The notes beneath the pieces were generated by a model. The model made no database searches. It was given only the letters and a program-made list of their open reading frames with translations, and was not told where the DNA came from. Below are positions 45,796-55,455 of a DNA stretch of 64,000 bases, one piece after another. The translations under genes were made by a program, and so were the position numbers. Numbering within the stretch: position 1 is the first letter of the stretch; every line of letters begins with the position of its first letter. Source of the stretch: Xenopus tropicalis (Eukaryota > Chordata > Amphibia > Anura > Pipidae); NCBI RefSeq assembly GCF_000004195.4, contig NC_030683.2, positions 46,823,358 through 46,887,357 of the forward strand. Reading direction: 5' to 3'.

Positions 45796-46104
45796 GGGTA
45801 GTGGCACAGGAAAGATTAGTTGCCCCGCAACAAATCTTCTTTGTCGCGGGCAACTAATCTCCCAGCAATGCTATCACACCGGCTAGAATGTGAATCACCA
45901 CTGGGATGGCATATGCGCCGCTGCGATGTCCCGAAGTCACCCAAAGTTTCCTCTCGAGACAACTTCGGGAAATCATAGCAATGTGTATGCCATCCCACCG
46001 GCGATTTACAGTCTAGTCGGTGGGATGGCATTGCAGGGAGATTAGTCACCCGCGACAACGAAGATTTATCGCAGGGTTACTAATCTCCCCGTCTGCCACT
46101 GCCC
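45796..46104. mobile_element. Harbinger-type MITE, 309 bp, nested
   Basis: It runs from GGGTAGTGGCACAGGAAAGA to CCCCGTCTGCCACTGCCC, with TAA at 45793-45795 and 46105-46107. The interior CACTGGGATGGCATATGCGC and CATCCCACCGGCGATTT mark the same family as 23333. Its left TAA is the right TAA of the previous MITE. Confidence 0.9.
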
Positions 46105-46221
46105 TAATACTAATAATTGCCCCTGCTAAAAGACACATAGAGACAATTATCAGTAAATGATCAGCATTGTCTATTTCTGTAGCCATGACAAGTAACTGCT
46201 ACTAGTAGCTTCATGTGTCTT

Positions 46222-46465
46222 CAGTGGCACATGGGGAGTTTAGTCACCCAAGATAAATCTTCACTATTGCGGGCGACTAATCTCCATGACATGCCATACC
46301 ACCGGCAAGAATTTAAATCGCTGGTGGGATGGTATATGCATCGTTTCGATCGCCCGAAGCTGCCTCGCAAGGAACCAAAGCGACACCGCCATCCCACTGG
46401 CGATTAGTCGCCCCCAATAGTGACGATGTATTGCGGGTGACTAATCTCTCCGTGTGTCACTGCCC
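46222..46465. mobile_element. Harbinger-type MITE, 244 bp
   Basis: The left end is CAGTGGCACATGGGGAGTTT and the right end TCTCCGTGTGTCACTGCCC followed by TTA. The interior GGGCGACTAATCTCC and GGTGGGATGGTATATGC place it in the same family. The usual left GGG and TTA are missing where it meets the previous element. Confidence 0.82.
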
Positions 46466-46468
46466 TTA

Positions 46469-46898
46469 ATCAACATAATACAATCTTGTTTTACCGGATA
46501 ATGCAGTAGTGGTCTAGGATTCAGAATTTTTCATAAAAAAAAAAAAAGCTTGGGACTGCCACTAATCCAGGTCTATTTTGTGTTTGACTTTGCTGATAAA
46601 GATTTGAATATTTAGATTACTTCCCCTAATCTCTACATAAGATCAACAGACACACTAACAATTAAATAAGGAATAGTCTGGCAGCTGAAGCTACAAAAAA
46701 AAAAAAACTCAAGCAAATCTCAGAAAGCATCAGGAGATCCAGATTAGCAACAGTCTCAAAATCCAATTAAGAGGAAAATATATTAGTAAACCCCTTCAGA
46801 TAGGGACCTGTAACACAATGCAATTATCAGTATCAGGAGAACTGCTCTGCATACTTTGAAAACCATTTAAAAAACCACTGCTATGCCAGCTCTGTCTG
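46469..46898. other. No gene; two A-runs
   Basis: AT-rich spacer with A-runs at 46535-46547 and 46695-46706. Nothing else recognised. Confidence 0.4.
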
Positions 46899-46901
46899 TA
46901 A

Positions 46902-47243
46902 AGGTGGCCATACACGCACCGATATTATCGTACGAAACCTCGTTTCGTACGATAATCGGTGCGTGTATGGCATGTCGGCGAGTCGACCGATATCGCAGGA
47001 AGCTGCCGATATCGGACGACTCGCCGATCGGACAAGTTTGAAAATTTTGATCGGGCGCCATAGAAGGCGCCTGACCAAAATTCTCACTTCAGAGCTGAAT
47101 CGGCAGAAGGAGGTAGAAATCCTATTGTTTCTACCTCCTTACCTGCCGATTCAGTCCTGAATGGTGTGTGGCGGATCTTACGATGTTTCGTGCGACCGAT
47201 GGTCGCACGAAACATCGTCGGATCGCCACGTGTATGGCCACCT
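46902..47243. mobile_element. GGCCATACACG MITE, full-length, 342 bp, best-preserved copy
   Basis: It runs from AGGTGGCCATACACGCACCG to CGTGTATGGCCACCT, with TAA at 46899-46901 and 47244-47246. Terminal hairpins are nearly perfect: TTATCGTACGAAAC with GTTTCGTACGATAA on the left, CGATGTTTCGTGCGAC with GTCGCACGAAACATCG on the right. It is in the opposite orientation to 24376. CpG-rich, non-coding. Confidence 0.94.
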
Positions 47244-47246
47244 TAA

Positions 47247-47583
47247 GGCAGAATATACATTATTTCACGATAAGACCAATATGACCACATTGAAAACTTT
47301 CTGCTTTAATGGAATGCTTCTGTAGACTTTTAGGCCTTAATTCTCCTTTTTAGTACAATATGTGTTCCAGGACCCCCTAGGTCGAAATAAGATTACAATG
47401 ATGATATTCGATAATTTGTAACATTCTCACTAATGTAGTGTTATAGCAGCTTTTAATTGGTCCATGTAAGGCCCCCTTTAGATACAATAAACAGATACAA
47501 AAACAGATGTTTTTTAAAATTTGGTGCTCAGTAAGTACATGTTTGCCAGTCCTTTCCCTACCAATAGTTAGTGTTGACACAAC
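47247..47583. other. No gene or repeat recognised
   Basis: AT-rich spacer. ORFs extending from here into the hAT element are chance. Confidence 0.4.
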
Positions 47584-47591
47584 CTCTAGGG

Positions 47592-48190
47592 CAGTGATCC
47601 CCAACCAGTGGCTCAGGGGCAACATGTTGCTCCCCAACCTCTTGGATGTTGCTTTCTGTGTTCCCACCAAACCAGGTAGTTATTTTTGAATTCCTGACTT
47701 GGGGGCAAGTTTTGGTTGAATAAAAACAAGATTTACTACCAAATAAAGCCTCCTGTAAGCTGATAGTGTGCATAGAGGCTGCCTAATAGCCAATCTTGGC
47801 CCTAAAGCTGGCCATACACGTGGCGATCTGACATCATAAGATCCACCACGCACCGTCAGGGCTGAAACAGCAGATAAGGAAGTAGAAACAATAGGATTTC
47901 TACCTCCTTCTGCCTGGTCAGGCACCTTCTATGGCGCCCGGTCAAAATTTTCTAACCTGGCCGATCGGCGAGTTGACCGATATCAGCAGCCTCCTGCGAT
48001 ATCGGTCGACTCGCCGACATGCCATACACGCACCGAATATCGTACGAAACAAGGCTTCATACGATAGTATCGGTGCGTGTATGGCCAGCTTTATTTGGCA
48101 CCTCCAATAATTTTTATGGTGCTTGTGTTGCTCTCCAAGTCTTTTTACATTTGACTGTGGCTCACGAGTAAGAAAGGTTGGGGATCCCTG
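47592..48190 (-). mobile_element. hAT-type non-autonomous element carrying a nested MITE
   Basis: The ends are CAGTGATCCCCAACC and GGTTGGGGATCCCTG, with a perfect 8-bp duplication CTCTAGGG (47584-47591 and 48191-48198). Family blocks AACATGTTGCTCCCC and TTGTGTTGCTCTCC match the 27376 copy. It is interrupted at 47806-48090 by a GGCCATACACG MITE. Without that insert it is about 310 bp. Confidence 0.95.
47806..48090. mobile_element. GGCCATACACG MITE nested in a hAT element
   Basis: It runs from AGCTGGCCATACACGTGG to GTGTATGGCCAGCT, flanked by TAA (47803-47805) and TTA (48091-48093). Interior CACCTTCTATGGCGCCCG and ATCGGTCGACTCGCCGA match 24376. The left hairpin is shortened by a small deletion. 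Confidence 0.92.
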
Positions 48191-48198
48191 CTCTAGGG

Positions 48199-48562
48199 AA
48201 TAGGGCTGCAGCAACAACTTATTCCTACTTTAGCTTATCACTTTGCTTTCCCTGATACAAAGCAAATACAGAAAACCTTTTAAATGCACTTATTTATGGA
48301 AAAAAATATCCAGCTCTTAATGGGAAAGCTATTAAACCTATATTAAATCATATGTAGAAGCTTGATGGTGACAGTTTGGACTTTGTTGAGGGAAACCTGG
48401 CTGAAATCCCAGAGCTGAATTCACGTTGCAGCTTGCAAGCCACTCTACGTTGTAAAATCACAGCCGTCTGTAAGCTCACGCTTGCAAGCCTTCTCCTTGT
48501 TTACCAAGCTCTGAGAGGCTGCAGTTAGTGTGCAGTGCTGCTGAGAGTGAAATTAGACTCCA
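48199..48562. other. No gene or repeat recognised
   Basis: Short inverted GCTTGCAAGC motifs at 48431 and 48481 only. Confidence 0.4.
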
Positions 48563-48570
48563 GTCTAGAG

Positions 48571-49116
48571 CATATGAAAAGCTGGCAATACAGGCAGAAC
48601 TGACACAGAATTGGTCTGTTTTATTGGGCCCCTAACCAACAACATCAAGTTAATATTGTGCAATGTGATCAGGTAAAATGACTTATTGCATAGGAACTGC
48701 CCTAAGTAACCCCATCTTTGGAAGATTCATCACAGCACACTCAGCAATGCCTTTCTATATGTCTGTATTGAGACATTGTATTGTGATCCTTTAATTAACT
48801 TAGTGCTGTTGTTCTGACCTAAAATAAAGCTGCAGCTGAGAAGTGACTGTGCAACTGGTGGTCCGCGGGGCCCCCTGCATGTTTTACACCTCAGATTCAA
48901 AATACAAGACCCTACATTGATCACACCTGTTAGACCCTGTGTTGTTCACGTTTGTAAGGCATTGCATTGTGCATCACCATTAATATGGATATGGTATGAA
49001 AATTTCTTGTGATAACATGGGTGTGGTTTAAAGTGTGTTAAAGCTTCCATTATCGGCCCTCCAACATAAGCCAGAAAAATTCTGTTCCTCTGTACCACAC
49101 AAGTTGGACAGTACTA
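48571..49116. mobile_element. Probable hAT-type element
   Basis: An 8-bp GTCTAGAG lies on both sides (48563-48570 and 49117-49124) and fits the CTAG-centred hAT target. The right end is AGTTGGACAGTACTA. An inner CTGTGCAACTGGTGGTCCG at 48849 looks like the opposite terminus of the family seen at 15002-15053. So the true left end may be 48571 or near 48847; the terminal repeat at 48571 is poor. Confidence 0.5.
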
Positions 49117-49124
49117 GTCTAGAG

Positions 49125-50461
49125 GATAGCTGGACTGATTTGTCTTTTAGATACTATCACAATTAGTATCCACACTGACTACTCCTGACTGCTTTTTCCC
49201 TTCCTAATGAACAAAATTGTTTCCTACAGATAATGGAGAAATTCAAGTGAAAGATGCCGGAAAGTAAATGTGTAGCTGTAGTAATGAAGGTTAATGCTGT
49301 GCATGGCAGTGTTCTAAACAATGTAAAATTCCAGTTGAGGTCAGAAAGACCCAGACATTCCATGCCCTCTAAACACGCTGCCAGAAGTGCAATCAATAAC
49401 ACAGGAGAGCTCTCTCTCCTGTAACTAAAATGCCAAGTTACATCTTCCTTCAAACCCTTGCTGCTGGCTGGGTAAGGCTTGTGATAGAGCAAATCTTGGC
49501 ACAAGTACACTTGAATGATTTTCTTCCCTAGCAAGAACAAATTGTGTAAAAATGTTTTTGTTTTTTTTAAATTGGCCCAAACAGGTTTAAACAATACTGT
49601 AATGTTTGTGTTTGATTCTGCATAGAAGAAAATATTGTTAAGAAGTATGCAAGACAAGCGAGCAAGCAACTTGTGCCAGGCCACATTTCAGATTATAAAC
49701 AATCTCCATTTTCAGTCACTACGAAGCTAAACAATTCAATATATTGATTATTTTAGCTATTACAATCAGGAAAAGAGCACTAAGCCACAAAGGAAAAACA
49801 AGAGCACTAAGCTGCAAACATCAAATAGCACATGGCTACACTGCTGCTCTAAAGGAATGTTTAAATGCTTGCCGAGACTGGCAGAGCAACAGACACCATG
49901 CAGAGCTACAGTAAATACTTGTAGGACAACAGGATATCAGACTTTGTCTGTACGATTGTGCTTCTGTCAGCTGTAAGGTTTTGCTTCAACTACTGCTAAA
50001 ATGCGGTTAAAATTAGCTATAAAAACACTTATAGTTTCACACAGTTTAAAAATTTCATAAACGTGTATAAATGTGGCCACAAAAAAATCAGCTGCAAATG
50101 TAAAGGACAATATCAGCCCCAAAACCACTAAACAGAATCCATTGCCACTTGAGAAGATCAACTGCATGTGAAACCACAAAGTTCTACCTGCTATCATCAT
50201 TTTTTATGCATTCTGTTTCTTCCAATGGCATGCGCCTGCATAACCTGCCAATTCTTGCATGTCTTCATATTTTATGATCAATGATCTTGCCTGGGGCTGT
50301 GATTCCCCCATAATTTTTAATGCACAAAAACAAAGCTATTTTGCTATTAATCAACTAAATAAAGGCATGTCATTAGAAAGATGGCATGCATGTTGATCTT
50401 CAGCCCAGTTTAAAGCGGCTCCTATTATCTTGAATGTAAAACACAAAAAAACTGAAACATA
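49125..50461. other. No gene recognised; one long minus-strand ORF
   Basis: The minus-strand ORF 49163-49684 (173 codons) is the longest in the window apart from the transposase. It has no recognisable domain and is rich in Leu, Phe and Ser as expected of AT-rich chance ORFs. The remaining sequence is unique-looking. Confidence 0.4.
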
Positions 50462-50464
50462 TTA

Positions 50465-50793
50465 CAGGTATGGGACCCATTATCCAGAATGCTCGGGACC
50501 AAGGGTATTCCGGATAAGGGGTCTTTCTGTAATTTGAATCTCCATATCTAAAATCTACTAAAAAAATCAATAAAACATAAATTAAACCCAACAGAATTGT
50601 TTTGTGTCCAAAAAGGATTAATTATATCCTAGTTGGGATCAATTACAAGGTACTGTTTTATTAATACAGAGAAAAAGAAAATCAATTTTAAAATTCTGAA
50701 TTATTTGATTAAAATGTAGTCTATGGGAGACAGGCTTTCCGTAATTCGGAGCTTTCTGGTTAACAGGTTTCCGGATAACGGATCCCATACCTG
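50465..50793. mobile_element. Harbinger-like MITE (CAGGTATGGGA family), 329 bp
   Basis: It runs from CAGGTATGGGACCCATTATCC to GGATCCCATACCTG. TA lies outside both ends, with TTA on the left. The inverted pair TTCCGGATAAGGGGTCTTTC and CGTAATTCGGAGCTTTCTGG supports the call. Other copies are at 17945 and 55199, with scraps at 5028 and 11800. Confidence 0.88.
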
Positions 50794-50796
50794 TAT

Positions 50797-51663
50797 ATCT
50801 AAATTCCTAATATGACAAAAAAAACATTCCGTTGGAATAAAGTCCTCAGTCTGTGGTTTTGCTTTGTCTTGCTGATGCACTCCTGGAAAACATTGTATCA
50901 CAAGAAACCTGTTGTTACAGAAGAAGCATTCGCACAATTACCTCACCGTATTTCATACTTCCGCAAACAATATTTGACTACATTCTCCACATATCTGATA
51001 TTATACATAAGAACTGTAACAGCCATAGCCACACTGACATGTGTCAGAATGGGCCCATACAGATTACCAAAGAAACGGATATTGAAGGCCCAAAAATATT
51101 AAAAGTATTGAGTGAAAAATTATATATATTTAAAATCCCCAGTTTTTAGGAAAAATACAACTAAAACAAACAAATAAAATGGAAGATCTAATGTTATACT
51201 GCCAACACATGCTCATACTGTATTAAAAATACATTATAACAGATTAAAAGTATATGTGACAAGAATTCCTACAAATCATTGATACTACCAACACAAAAAT
51301 GTAAACACAGCTGCTGAATTCTGTCCTTTCTCTCTGCCTATTTCTTCTACAAGCAAGAGCCATGGTGCATATGCCTGTATTCCTAATAAAACTATAAGCA
51401 AATTGGAAAGACCACAACATTTTTTTGTCCTGTTTATATACCTGCTCTAATATTTCATTTGGGTTGTTCCACACCAAATTAATAAAATGACTTATATACT
51501 ATACTAGCTTATATACTAAAGTCAGGGCTTTGATTTCAGTTTGCATTATTCGATCTGACCATAAACTCACTTCTTCTGATAAGCCATGCGGTCATTCACA
51601 TTGAGCAGCCTTGCATTACAGTTTTTAAAATTGTAACACACTTGCCCACTTATATCCCACCCC
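50797..51663. other. No gene or repeat recognised
   Basis: Chance ORFs up to about 98 codons on the plus strand. No domains recognised. Confidence 0.45.
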
Positions 51664-51671
51664 CAGAGAGG

Positions 51672-51952
51672 CAGTGTCGGACTGAGATGGCAGGGGCCCA
51701 CCAGAAAACCCTGGACCAGGGGCCCACTCTCAAAACTTTAATTCCTCCTCTCATCCCTCAAACTCTTTATTATCCTAGTCTCTTTTCTCTTAATACTATA
51801 CTCTATTCTTCTATCTATTAAGCTTCCTTGTTCCCATGCAAAAAAAGGGAATGACCATGAAATAGGCTAAATAGGTAGAAGCAAAAGGGCCCACTGACAC
51901 CTGGGCCCACCGGGAGTTTTCCCCGATATCCTGGTGGGCCAGTTCGACACTG
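51672..51952. mobile_element. hAT-type MITE, 281 bp, perfect target duplication
   Basis: The ends are CAGTGTCGGACTG and CAGTTCGACACTG, inverted with one mismatch. CAGAGAGG lies directly outside on both sides (51664-51671 and 51953-51960). GGGCCCACC blocks sit near each end. The interior is T/C-rich and non-coding. Confidence 0.94.
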
Positions 51953-51960
51953 CAGAGAGG

Positions 51961-52439
51961 TCTCCCTGCCCTCTCCTCAACTGCACATTGCCTGCAGGTA
52001 AAACTACTGCCCCTCCCCCCCAAATAAAAGTATTTTAGAGTAACACAACAAGGTTGGCAGGCACGTTACATCCTTTTTCTGTCCCACTGGCAGTGACTAA
52101 TGACCAGGAGTATGTGGAGTGGAAGCCAGGACCAGAATGGCCTTTATGGAGGCTGCAGCCCACTGACTGCACTACGTGCAGCATGCCCCCCCCCCCCCCA
52201 CACACACTAACACCTAAAAGCCCATTGACAGCAAGACGTGGCCTGCATCAAATACTGTCAGCATTGGACTGGGCTGGCGAGGCACAAGGAAAAACCTGAT
52301 GGGTCCAACATTGACAGTATTTGACACAGGGAAGATGGTGGCTGCCAACTCTCCATGCCAATAGATCCCACACCTGTACTGAAATTTGGACCATCTGTAA
52401 CATTTCCTCATTGGTTTCTAGACAAGTATATGTCTAAAC
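51961..52439. other. No gene; C-run and a small inverted repeat
   Basis: C-run of 13 at 52187-52199. AAATACTGTCAGCATTGGAC (52251-52270) is nearly inverted at 52303-52322, resembling back-to-back ends of a MITE that I cannot assign. Confidence 0.4.
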
Positions 52440-52855
52440 TTAAAGGAGAAGGAAAGGCTAAGTCACTTGGGGGTGCCAAAATGTTAGGCACCCCCAAGTG
52501 ACTTAGATCGCTTACCTTTTACCCCGGGCTGGTGCCCCTGTTAGTAGAAAAAAGCACCAGCCCAGGGCACCTGCAGGAAGCGCTTCCTCCTTCCTTTTTC
52601 TTCTGCCGGCGAAATCCGTGGGCCGGCACATGCGCAGTAGAGTGAAAAGCCGACTTTCTTGTTTAAGTTCGGCTTTTCACTCTACTGCGCACGCAAGCGA
52701 ATAGGAAGTAGGAAGCGTTTGCTGCTACCCCGGGCTGGTGCTGTTCTCTTCGTACAGGGGCACCAGCCCGGGGTAAAAGGTAAGCGATCTAAGTCACTTG
52801 GGGGTGCCTAACATTTTGGCACCCCCAAGTGACTTAGCCTTTCCTTCTCCTTTAA
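52440..52855. mobile_element. T2-type MITE: 416-bp palindrome with a hairpin in each arm
   Basis: It runs from TTAAAGGAGAAGGAAAGGC to GCCTTTCCTTCTCCTTTAA, with TTAA at both ends. The two halves are close inverse complements (GCTTACCTTTTACCCCGGGC against GCCCGGGGTAAAAGGTAAGC). Each arm has its own perfect 20-bp hairpin: 52458-52477 with 52487-52506, and 52789-52808 with 52818-52837. The centre is GTGAAAAGCCGACTT against AAGTTCGGCTTTTCAC. GC-rich in an AT-rich setting. Confidence 0.95.
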
Positions 52856-53484
52856 TGTTGTGGCACTGTTCAGTACTGCTGGACAATAGGAATGTACAAA
52901 ATCTGTCAACTGTGCATCATAAAATGCAGTATAGGGAAGATATAAATCAAAAGGCATTAAAGATATGGATATTATTGATAATATTCCAGGAACACGTTTG
53001 GTTTACGTGGATTTTTCAATTCTAAAAGAGACTATTACAGCAACAGCACATCCATTTAGCCAGATGTATAAATTACTAATGTAAATTAATGGATAGTTGA
53101 AATCCTTCGGTTCTAAAATTTTTAATAATTAAAGATAAAGTCATAAAAATCCAGAGACCAATAAAAATTAGAAAGAAAAATAAAAATGTTAGAACTGAGC
53201 CAGTGTAGTGTTTTTATCTGGGAGTGTTCACTGCTTTATATTCCTATAAATCTTGCCTAAATTTGGCTTTTTTTCTTGTTCTTTATTCAATAGTGCCCTA
53301 CTATAGTTCCTGCTCTGACAGGAAATTATTGTGGGATTTATCAGCTATTTATTACTAGCTCCTCAGGGGTCAGTTTTAGGCATTTATCACCAGCATTAAA
53401 ACTTTTCTCTGTACCTCCCAAATAATAATTAATATACAGGTCTTTTAACTTCTGGGGAGGTGGATAAGTCATCTGCTATTAATC
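52856..53484. other. No gene or repeat recognised
   Basis: AT-rich unique-looking sequence. Confidence 0.4.
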
Positions 53485-53575
53485 TAGGCTACCGCGGGCA
53501 ACTAACCTCCCAAAATGCCTTCCTACTGGCAATAAAGTAAATTACTGGTGGGGCGTGTTGTTTTGTATTCCGAAG
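53485..53575. mobile_element. Harbinger MITE remnant
   Basis: CTACCGCGGGCAACTAACCTCCC followed by AATGCCTTCCTACTGGC and ACTGGTGGGGCG matches interior blocks of the 39549 and 45796 copies. Both termini are gone. Confidence 0.55.
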
Positions 53576-53580
53576 TTGTA

Positions 53581-53820
53581 CCAATTCTAAGCCACATTTT
53601 CAATTGGTCTTCATTATTTATTTATTGTTTTTGAACTACTGCCCTTCTTCTCACTCTCACGTTGCTTTCAAATGGGGGAAACTATTGCTCGGTGAGGCTA
53701 CAGTTTTATTTTTAGTGTTACTTTTTATAATTTTTTTTTCTATTCAGGTTCTCTCCTGTTTATATACCAGCCTCTCATTCAAACCACTCCCTGGTTGTTA
53801 ATGTTATTTGGACCCTTTAA
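53581..53820. mobile_element. T2-type MITE (GGTTCACC family) fragment
   Basis: It contains CAATTGGTCTTCATTATTTA, GTGAGGCTACAGTTTTATTT, TTCTCTCCTGTTTATATACCAG and AAACCACTCCCTGGTTG, the reverse complement of 21892-22351. It is truncated on the right near GACCCTTTAA. Confidence 0.8.
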
Positions 53821-54353
53821 ATCGGAAGGCAAATGTAGACAGAAATGCAACAGACATGATTGGAACAAACCTGCTTGTGTGCCCTTTGCCTAAACTGTGC
53901 CAAAGCCCACCTCCACTAATATAAGTATTATAATTATGTAGTGATCATCCTTTATAGCATTGTGTTAAGTGTGTGTGTGTGTGTGTGTATGTATTTGCCA
54001 GTACATTCGTTACATTAAAGTAGGCCAATTACAATGCTTGTTTGAAAAAAATAAGTAAATGAAACAAACAAAACAAAACCTCTAAACTGGCATATATTTG
54101 GTAGGAAACAGCCCCATAAACTTTGATGGTATACTCAGCAGAATGCATTTGGCTGTCTTTATGCCAATAATATATCACATTGGTCTCTTGTTCAACTGCT
54201 CAATAATTATAATTAAGTTACAGGCAGATTGTTTATTTATGTAGGGAAAAGCTGCAGGAATTTGACAAGATGCTTCCTTTAGCAGGAGCCAGGGTATTTC
54301 AAATCTCTGTGCCGTTTTCTGCTTTCAGCTGTATTGTTCAGCTTTAGGGCTCT
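53821..54353. other. No gene; GT microsatellite
   Basis: (GT)n at 53968-53988. Nothing else recognised. Confidence 0.5.
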
Positions 54354-54356
54354 GGT

Positions 54357-54601
54357 ACACGGGGAGATTAGTCGCATTAATCGAGAATAATCGCGGCGGC
54401 GCGATTTCGGGAAATCGCCGAAAAAGCCTCGCGAGTCTTTTTCGGCGATTTGCGCGAAATCGCGCCACCGCGTCTGCCATCCCGCCGGCGACTTACATGT
54501 TCGCCGGTGGGATGGCAGAGGGAAGGCAACTCGGGGAGATTAGTCGCCCGCGAGCAGGGAGTTTTGCCGCGGGCGACTAATCTCCCCGTGTACCAGAGCC
54601 C
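54357..54601. mobile_element. Harbinger-type MITE, 245 bp
   Basis: It runs from GGGCTCTGGTACACGGGGAG to CTCCCCGTGTACCAGAGCCC, with TTA at 54354-54356 and 54602-54604. Both ends share the same T-for-C difference from the other copies (GGTACACG), so terminal repeats changed together. The inner hairpin is built on GATTTCGGGAAATCGCCGAA and GGCGATTTGCGCGAAATCG. Confidence 0.94.
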
Positions 54602-54604
54602 TTA

Positions 54605-55117
54605 GTGAGGGGAAAGTGAAAGCATACAATATGGCAGGTCTGCCAGATCTATATAAATGTACAGTAGTTTATCATATCAAGGACCATATTTTCTATACAG
54701 TTGTCCAAGGGCACATGACTAGGGTGGCAGCTTCAGGAGTGCGGCCTACAATTTCTATAAAAAAAAAAAAAAAAACCCAGCCAACTGCCTGACTACTGAA
54801 TGCAGTAGTTTATTCTTACTTTTTGTTTAAACCTTATACATTCCTGTTCATGTAAAGAATACTTCCTCAGTATTTATTCAAAGTTACAGCAGATCCCTTT
54901 GGAATAATCTAACTTTCCTTTGTTTAACAGCACTTCATAAATCAAAATATTCTATTGCATGCAGCATTATTAAAGAGCTGAGTAATCTTACTTTATTTTG
55001 CTTATGAAATTTACTGATTTAATCACCTAAGGCATTTGCTTTCTCTCCCTCTAAGCATCAATTTATGATCATCAGTACAGGGTAAATTAAAGAATTCAAG
55101 TAAAACCAGTCACAGCC

Positions 55118-55128
<11 letters not shown>
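54605..55128. other. No gene; A-run
   Basis: A-run at 54761-54775. AT-rich unique-looking sequence. Confidence 0.4.

Positions 55129-55198
<70 letters not shown>
55129..55198. repeat. (TA)n microsatellite, about 65 bp
   Basis: An almost uninterrupted AT dinucleotide run from 55134 to 55198, directly followed by the decayed Harbinger-like MITE. Confidence 0.97.
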
Positions 55199-55202
<4 letters not shown>

Positions 55203-55455
55203 AATCTGGAAACCCATTATTCAGAAAGCTCCAAATTACAGAAAGGGTCCATTATAAGCAAATAATTGTAATTTTTACAAATATTTCCAGCAGCTTGTAC
55301 TTAGTAACTAAACTGCATGAATCTATATTGGTGGCAAAATAATCCTACTGTGGTTACATGATTTTTAAAAGATTTACGATACGATGATCCAAATTACAGA
55401 AAGATTCTTTATCCAGAAAATGCCAGGTTCCAAGCATTCCAAATAATAGATTCCA
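55199..55455. mobile_element. Harbinger-like MITE (CAGGTATGGGA family), left end replaced by (TA)n
   Basis: CCCTAATCTGGAAACCCATT and CAGAAAGCTCCAAATTACAG match the 50465 family, and GATCCAAATTACAGAAAGAT marks the right part. The terminal CAGGTATGGGA is absent on the left, where the TA tract begins. The right end is decayed. Confidence 0.75.

Larger units (their letters stand above)
45148..46222. mobile_element. MITE with CTACTAGTAGC ends, split by two insertions
   Basis: The left end is GGGTGAAGACACATGGAGCA, then ACTAGTAGCAGCTACT. The right end is the inverted GCTACTAGTAGCTTCATGTG followed by TCTTCA. The body is split after CCTGCCATAGAC by insertions at 45216-45792 and 45796-46104, and resumes at TACTAATAATTGCCCC. 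Its last few bases merge with the next MITE at 46222. Confidence 0.85.

Noticed and set aside
45396..45857. 153-codon plus-strand ORF and the opposing 94-codon ORF
   Set aside because: Both lie in the CGAAAA-rich palindromic MITE; Lys/Arg-rich translation is a result of the repeat. No domain is recognisable.
51995..52003. Splice donor-like CTGCAGGTAAAAC
   Set aside because: Isolated, with no nearby acceptor or open coding stretch in phase; such matches are common by chance.
52251..52322. Small inverted repeat AAATACTGTCAGCATTGGAC
   Set aside because: The pair is clear but no target duplication or family match could be shown, so it was not called as an element.
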